Part shown: positions 59,822 to 64,000 of the stretch, piece by piece
Layout of the letters: each line of letters opens with the position of its first letter
How positions within the stretch are numbered: the stretch's first letter is position 1
From: Rosa chinensis
Lineage: Eukaryota > Streptophyta > Magnoliopsida > Rosales > Rosaceae
Assembly (NCBI RefSeq): GCF_002994745.2
Contig: NW_020126835.1
Location: 1 to 64,000, forward strand
Direction of reading: 5' to 3'
DNA: 64,000 bases
Notes under the pieces: generated by a model
The model's database searches: none
What the model saw: the letters and a program-made list of their open reading frames with translations, nothing else
What the model was told of the DNA's origin: nothing
Program-made: the position numbers and the translations under genes

Positions 59822-61698
59822 TCAACTTGGGGTTCTTTCTACCCATTTAGACCCAGATGCCCCAAAATTGTTATTTACAGAGTTAGTACCCTTTTGTGAA
59901 TCTGTATAGCTTGCTTCAAGATCTTACTACCTGATTCATTGTTGGCCGGTCTTTTGCATTCTGTTCAGGCAGCTATCTGCCAACTTGGCAATTTTCCGAG
60001 CTGCATTAATAGAATATTGGTCTCTCTGGAGTGGATCTATTATCATGCTAAACTTTTACTGTCTGCAGGTACTGTCTAACCAATAAGAAGCTTCTGCTCC
60101 GCTGTTGGCCGGTGTCTTTCTAAGACACGCCTCCCAGTGAGGATCTCATACAGCACACACCAAACTCCACAGTCACTATGGATGGAAGATGGCCTGTTTC
60201 AACATACTCTGGGCAGCATATCCATAAGTCCCTACCACTTGATAACAAAGCAAATACATATGAACCAGGGAAAATGTTAAATAGAAGCAAAGAATCAGAA
60301 AGGCGATAATAACTAATACCAATTTTCCTCTCAATATTGCAATTCAACAAGATTCTGCCACCTCCAAATGAAGTTGACATCGAGTTCTAAAGATCTTGGG
60401 CTAGTAGTAAATAAGTCATTTATTATATACTTACTGCTGTCGATACATGAGTACGGTCACCCTTTGGCCCTTCTCTAGCAAGCCCGAAGTCTGAGAGCTT
60501 CGGCTTAAAGTCCTCATCCAAGAGCACGTTGGAGGATTTGAAATCTTGATATATCACCTATTGGAACAATGCAACAACAAGGTTCAACAAAGTATATAAA
60601 ACTCTTGTCTTCAAACAAATAAAGAGTTACCATGCGAGGTAGCCATTATCTACCATCCTGAAATACACTCTTCAGCATTTGGATATTGATGGCCAGAAGC
60701 AAAATAGAAGATGACTTGTTTCAAGCTCCCAAGCAGAGCTGAACAAATCTATGATGTAGTATTATAACATTACATTAAAGCACAGAAAGCCATTTTTAAG
60801 TAGCGAGAATTTAAATTTTTCCCTTAATTGACTTTCAGCTACAGCAATGGAAGAACAAGATCAGGGGACTAGCGTGTTGAAGTAAACAGGGGGCACCTAT
60901 TACGCGCAGCAATTACAGAATGATAATTTAGTTCATGCTTCTTTATATTACTCCCAGTTTTATGTCCAAATTCAATTTGTACTAGACAGCAACAAGAGTG
61001 CAATGTCATTCGAAGGTTTTGAACTCAAGAACTCTTATGCCATGTGACACAACCACAGGGTCCCAACAGCTAAAGCTTTTACGAACAGAATACATCAAGA
61101 TAATGGACAGTTACTGAGTGACAGTTTCCACCAATCTATGTAACTGAAGGCAATTATATTGTAGCAGATACAATTTAAGTTCCAAAACTAGAGATGCCAC
61201 TATAAATGCAGCAAACAGTAAAAGATGGATAACGTAATACGTAGTCGATACATTCCAATCATTAGTCGTGGTTCTAATACTACACTATCTTAAGCAGGTC
61301 ACACTGATTTGGTATTCCAATGGTCAAAATAACATATATGAGTCGCATGTTCACATGATATGGTAGTTCTACATTCCAAACAAACTGAAAGGAATACAGG
61401 GTCAAACATAGGTCAAATAAATGAAACTATATTCACCTGGACTTCCAGTCCCTCGTGTAAATAAGCCAATCCTTGAGCAGCACCAAGCATTATTTGTAAC
61501 CTCGTGATCCAAGGAAGAGGGTTCAAAGCCCTGTTGAAAGATAATCCTCTAAGCTCCTATTAGGCATATATTCATATACCAATAGCCGGTAATTGGATCC
61601 CTCTTTCTCCATCTACAGAGCAATATCCTAGAAGCTTTACAAGATTTGGGTGATTTACCACCAAGAAATTGAACCTCTGCAAGCCATTCTTTATGACC
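59822..61698 (-). pseudogene. RLCK copy 3 (PBL19/PCRK1-like), exons 2-4
   Basis: Exon 2 61698-61437, exon 3 60557-60435 and exon 4 60238-59822 on the minus strand. Exon 3 is full length (123 bp) and keeps SDFGLAREG, with YQD as in copy 1. After RPTAE the Gln codon CAG is intact where copy 1 has TAG. The exon 4 acceptor reads AA instead of AG. Exon 4 has several one-base losses, and exon 2 a 3-4-bp insertion near 61587. Exon 1 is not in the window; a Copia insertion at 62606 lies in intron 1. Confidence 0.87.
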
Positions 61699-62605
61699 CT
61701 ATATGAAAACAGCAAAGAACCATAAGCTTGAAAACTAAATAGATAAAAATAATAGAGAGACACACAATGTCTCCAAAATGAGTGTTTAGGAAAGGATAAC
61801 TTTGAACTCAGAGTTCAGTTGAATGTGCGGGTCTCTCTCAACTGTTTAAAAGAGTAATGAGATGTATCTTTTACACAGGCCAATATCATCTCAAGGGCTT
61901 AATCATTACTTTTATCCATTCTCAAATATAAAGTACTATTTCCACAAAATTTGACAATCTGTTCCAATTCAAGTTCTTGAGAGCAAAAATCTCTCTCTTT
62001 AGTAACTGGTAAGAGCATTGTCAGACGAAGAACGCTGCATAATATGTTTTCCAGCTGAGAGAAACAAGTCTATTTACCATTCACTTTAGGAATGGTTTTC
62101 AAACACTGCATGAAATCCATTTGCCTTATATTAGTATTCACTTTCCTTTTGGTTCTTGCTAACACTACAATTGATGATATACTCTCCACATTCCTAGAGT
62201 TCCAGCACCAGATGGATTCCAAGGTCCACAATTGTCATATACCACAGAACTACATGTAGGGTCGTTAACTAAATAAACTAATGTATGCCACAGAACTTCA
62301 GTGACTTGATCAATAGAAGACATTCAGATTTCTTTCAACCTCGATAGAAAATCATTAATTCGGTCGCATTTAGCCTTTTTATTCCCTACTCACTTTAGCA
62401 CATTCTCTATTGATTATTAACTTCCATTTCATTCCCACTCCAATTGGCCAAGAATTAGGAATGACAGATGGGTTGGTAAGCTCATGCCCTTTTTTCCGCC
62501 CACTTTACTATGCCTAGTGCCTACCATGTATTTTGGGATTATATTGAAGCAGTATACAGGAGGAATTGCATAGTGTTTCTTATAAATCCAATGAAATCTA
62601 AGTTC

Positions 62606-62811
62606 TGTTGTAAATAATTATGGCTAATATCATGTAAATAGATGGAGAGTCATATATGCCTTTCCTTTCACTATAGATTAGTGATTGATAGGATTGTGAA
62701 TAAGAGTAATTGACGTTGCTATTAAACATTGCCTATTTGTATACATCATGTACTCCTATATAAACCCCCTCATGGTGAGATGAATACACACACAATCTGA
62801 TTATCTGTGTC

Positions 62812-62860
<49 letters not shown>

Positions 62861-62881
62861 AAATTTTTCTGTTTTACAACA
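62606..62881 (+). repeat. 5' LTR of the 62606 element
   Basis: 276 bp with a TATA box (ctcctatataaacc) at about 62752 and a long TC microsatellite near the 3' end. Ends TGTTGT and ACAACA are inverted. Confidence 0.8.
62815..62858. repeat. (TC)n microsatellite in the LTR
   Basis: About 21 CT dinucleotides just upstream of the LTR end, in the presumed transcribed leader. Confidence 0.95.
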
Positions 62882-63529
62882 AGTTATCAGCACGAAGCTC
62901 TAACCCAAACCCTAACCAGAAAAAAAAAACCCCTGCTGCAGCCTGTTTGCACGCCCCGAAACCTCTTGATCGGGACCTCAGATCAAAATCTTTCCTTCAT
63001 CAAAGTTGTTCGTCTCTGCCTCTTCTCTCTGACCTCCAAATTTCAGCCATATTGGAGTCGTTTTGAGACCTGTACACCATTTGAAGTGGCAGCTGTTCAG
63101 AAGAGAATCTGCTCCGTGTTCACAACTAGCTCTAAGATTTGGATCGAATAGCTTTGAGATTCGGGATTTCCTACCAGAAGAGGCGAATAGTTCTTGGATT
63201 GGCTGAGAAGACAACCTTCTCAGTTCTGCACACATAAGCTGAAGATTTATCCGTCCTTCATCAAGTAACGTTTTCCAAAACCTATTGATTGACCTATTGA
63301 TTGAATATGAAAAATCACCATAATGCATGAACCCTAGCAAATCCTACATGATTTATTTATTTGGTATACGTATTTGTATATATTTGTTCATGTGTTTGGG
63401 ATTGTTTGATTGGAAAAGAAAAGAGAAAAATTTATGGACTGCAACTATATATCTGTAGTACTTGGTCCAGTAGTACCAAATCAATATCAGTAACATCAAT
63501 TCAACAAGAAAGAAAAAAAAACAGATTAT

Positions 63530-63602
63530 GCAGTTGCTGGGATTCGAACCCAGCTAAAATAGGTACCAACTCAACATGTTGTCCACTGTACCACTATGGC
63601 AA
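63530..63602 (-). other. tRNA-like sequence, probably a relic
   Basis: On the minus strand a perfect T-arm (ctggg-ttcgaat-cccag, containing the B-box GGTTCGAATCC), an A-box-like atagtggtacagtgg, and a 4-bp anticodon stem caac/gttg around loop atgttga (anticodon GTT, Asn, if real) are in order. The acceptor strands do not pair. It lies in the leader of the 62606 element. Confidence 0.35.
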
Positions 63603-64000
63603 GTTAATATGTGTTAACATTATTTAGTATTAATTCTGCCAGAAGCAGATTTGAGGCAAATTAATTGGTGATTGATCAACCCGTGATTTGATTTTGATTG
63701 ATTTTATCTAAAGCAATTACCATTGTAATTTATGCTCATTACCACTGTAATTTATGCTCATTACCACAATCACTTCATTATCACATTGAGACAATTCTGA
63801 ATTATTGCGTGAATTATGATAGAAGAATTATGGGCTTAATTTTTGGTTACACAAATTTGAATCTGCCATTATAATTCTTTATGCTAGAAGCATTATGGGC
63901 TAAATTATTACGTGATTATTACATAAACATTGTGCCAGAAGCATTTGCCAAATTTATTACCTGTACATAATGCCAGAAGCTTTAATGGGATTTGAACCCA

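Larger units (their letters stand above)
49568..62596. repeat. Duplication unit 3: BAM3 tail, RLP, RLCK
   Basis: Collinear with 10070-19615. It contains 3.3 kb (49963-53267) with no counterpart in unit 1, including THP1-like exons, plus a 437-bp LTR-like insert at 57444. It carries far more one-base deletions than unit 1. Confidence 0.88.
62606..64000 (+). mobile_element. Start of a Copia-like element, running off the window
   Basis: A 276-bp LTR (62606-62881) begins TGTTGTAAATAATTATGG and ends TTTTACAACA, followed by agttatcagcacg, the same non-tgg primer-site sequence as in the 37342 element. It breaks RLCK intron 1 homology at about 62596. The interior to 64000 is non-coding leader with short hairpins sharing the CCAGAAG loop (63634-63980). 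The 3' end is outside the window. Confidence 0.8.

Overview
This is plant nuclear DNA, very probably from a eudicot and, by gene content and repeat style, likely Rosaceae (inference). It is AT-rich and intron-bearing, and most of it is transposable elements. No gene in the window is clearly intact. What can be read is a set of tandemly duplicated, partly broken genes with nested transposons inserted into them.

Layout. 1-3724: 3' half of a LINE (1158-2940) and a short terminal-inverted-repeat element (3012-3724). 4058-10158: a chloroplast-type beta-amylase (BAM3-like), split in exon 1 by a 3.9-kb gag-only LTR element (4445-8350, TSD gtgga). 10484-11467: a tiny two-exon gene on the minus strand. 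12013-15167: an EIX2-like LRR receptor-like protein (RLP). 16879-21004, minus strand: a receptor-like cytoplasmic kinase of the PBL19/PCRK1 type (RLCK) with a 600-bp hAT element in exon 1. 21093-24106: a MULE containing a second MULE (21904-23855) that carries a captured LRR-kinase fragment. 24477-33635: a Copia element whose 5' LTR holds a 2.7-kb solo LTR. 34247-34735: local tandem repeats and a hairpin array. 36722-49557: a second RLCK copy, opened by a 10.2-kb Copia element (37342-47555) that contains a Pack-MULE (38979-43359), which contains a solo LTR (40475-43032). 49568-62596: a third unit with the BAM3 tail, the THP1-like fragment, a decayed RLP copy and a third RLCK copy. 62606-64000: start of another Copia element that runs off the window.

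The order BAM3 3' end, RLP(+), RLCK(-) occurs at 10070-20054 and again at 49568-62596. The partial RLCK at 36722-49557 is fused directly to a BAM3 tail at about 49557-49568, which is the junction expected of a tandem array. The RLP and RLCK are convergent neighbours in both full units. Members of both families act in pattern-triggered immunity, so the array may be an immune-gene cluster in decay.

The most unusual signal is not a gene. The Copia element at 37342-47555 carries about 28 short hairpins whose arms differ in sequence but stay self-complementary around a constant loop, C(CNGAA)G. The same loop recurs in the Copia element at 62606. A second, unrelated array with a constant 13-nt loop lies at 34466-34735. 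Separately, many frameshifts in copies 2 and 3 are one-base homopolymer contractions, so some pseudogene calls may reflect unpolished long-read assembly.
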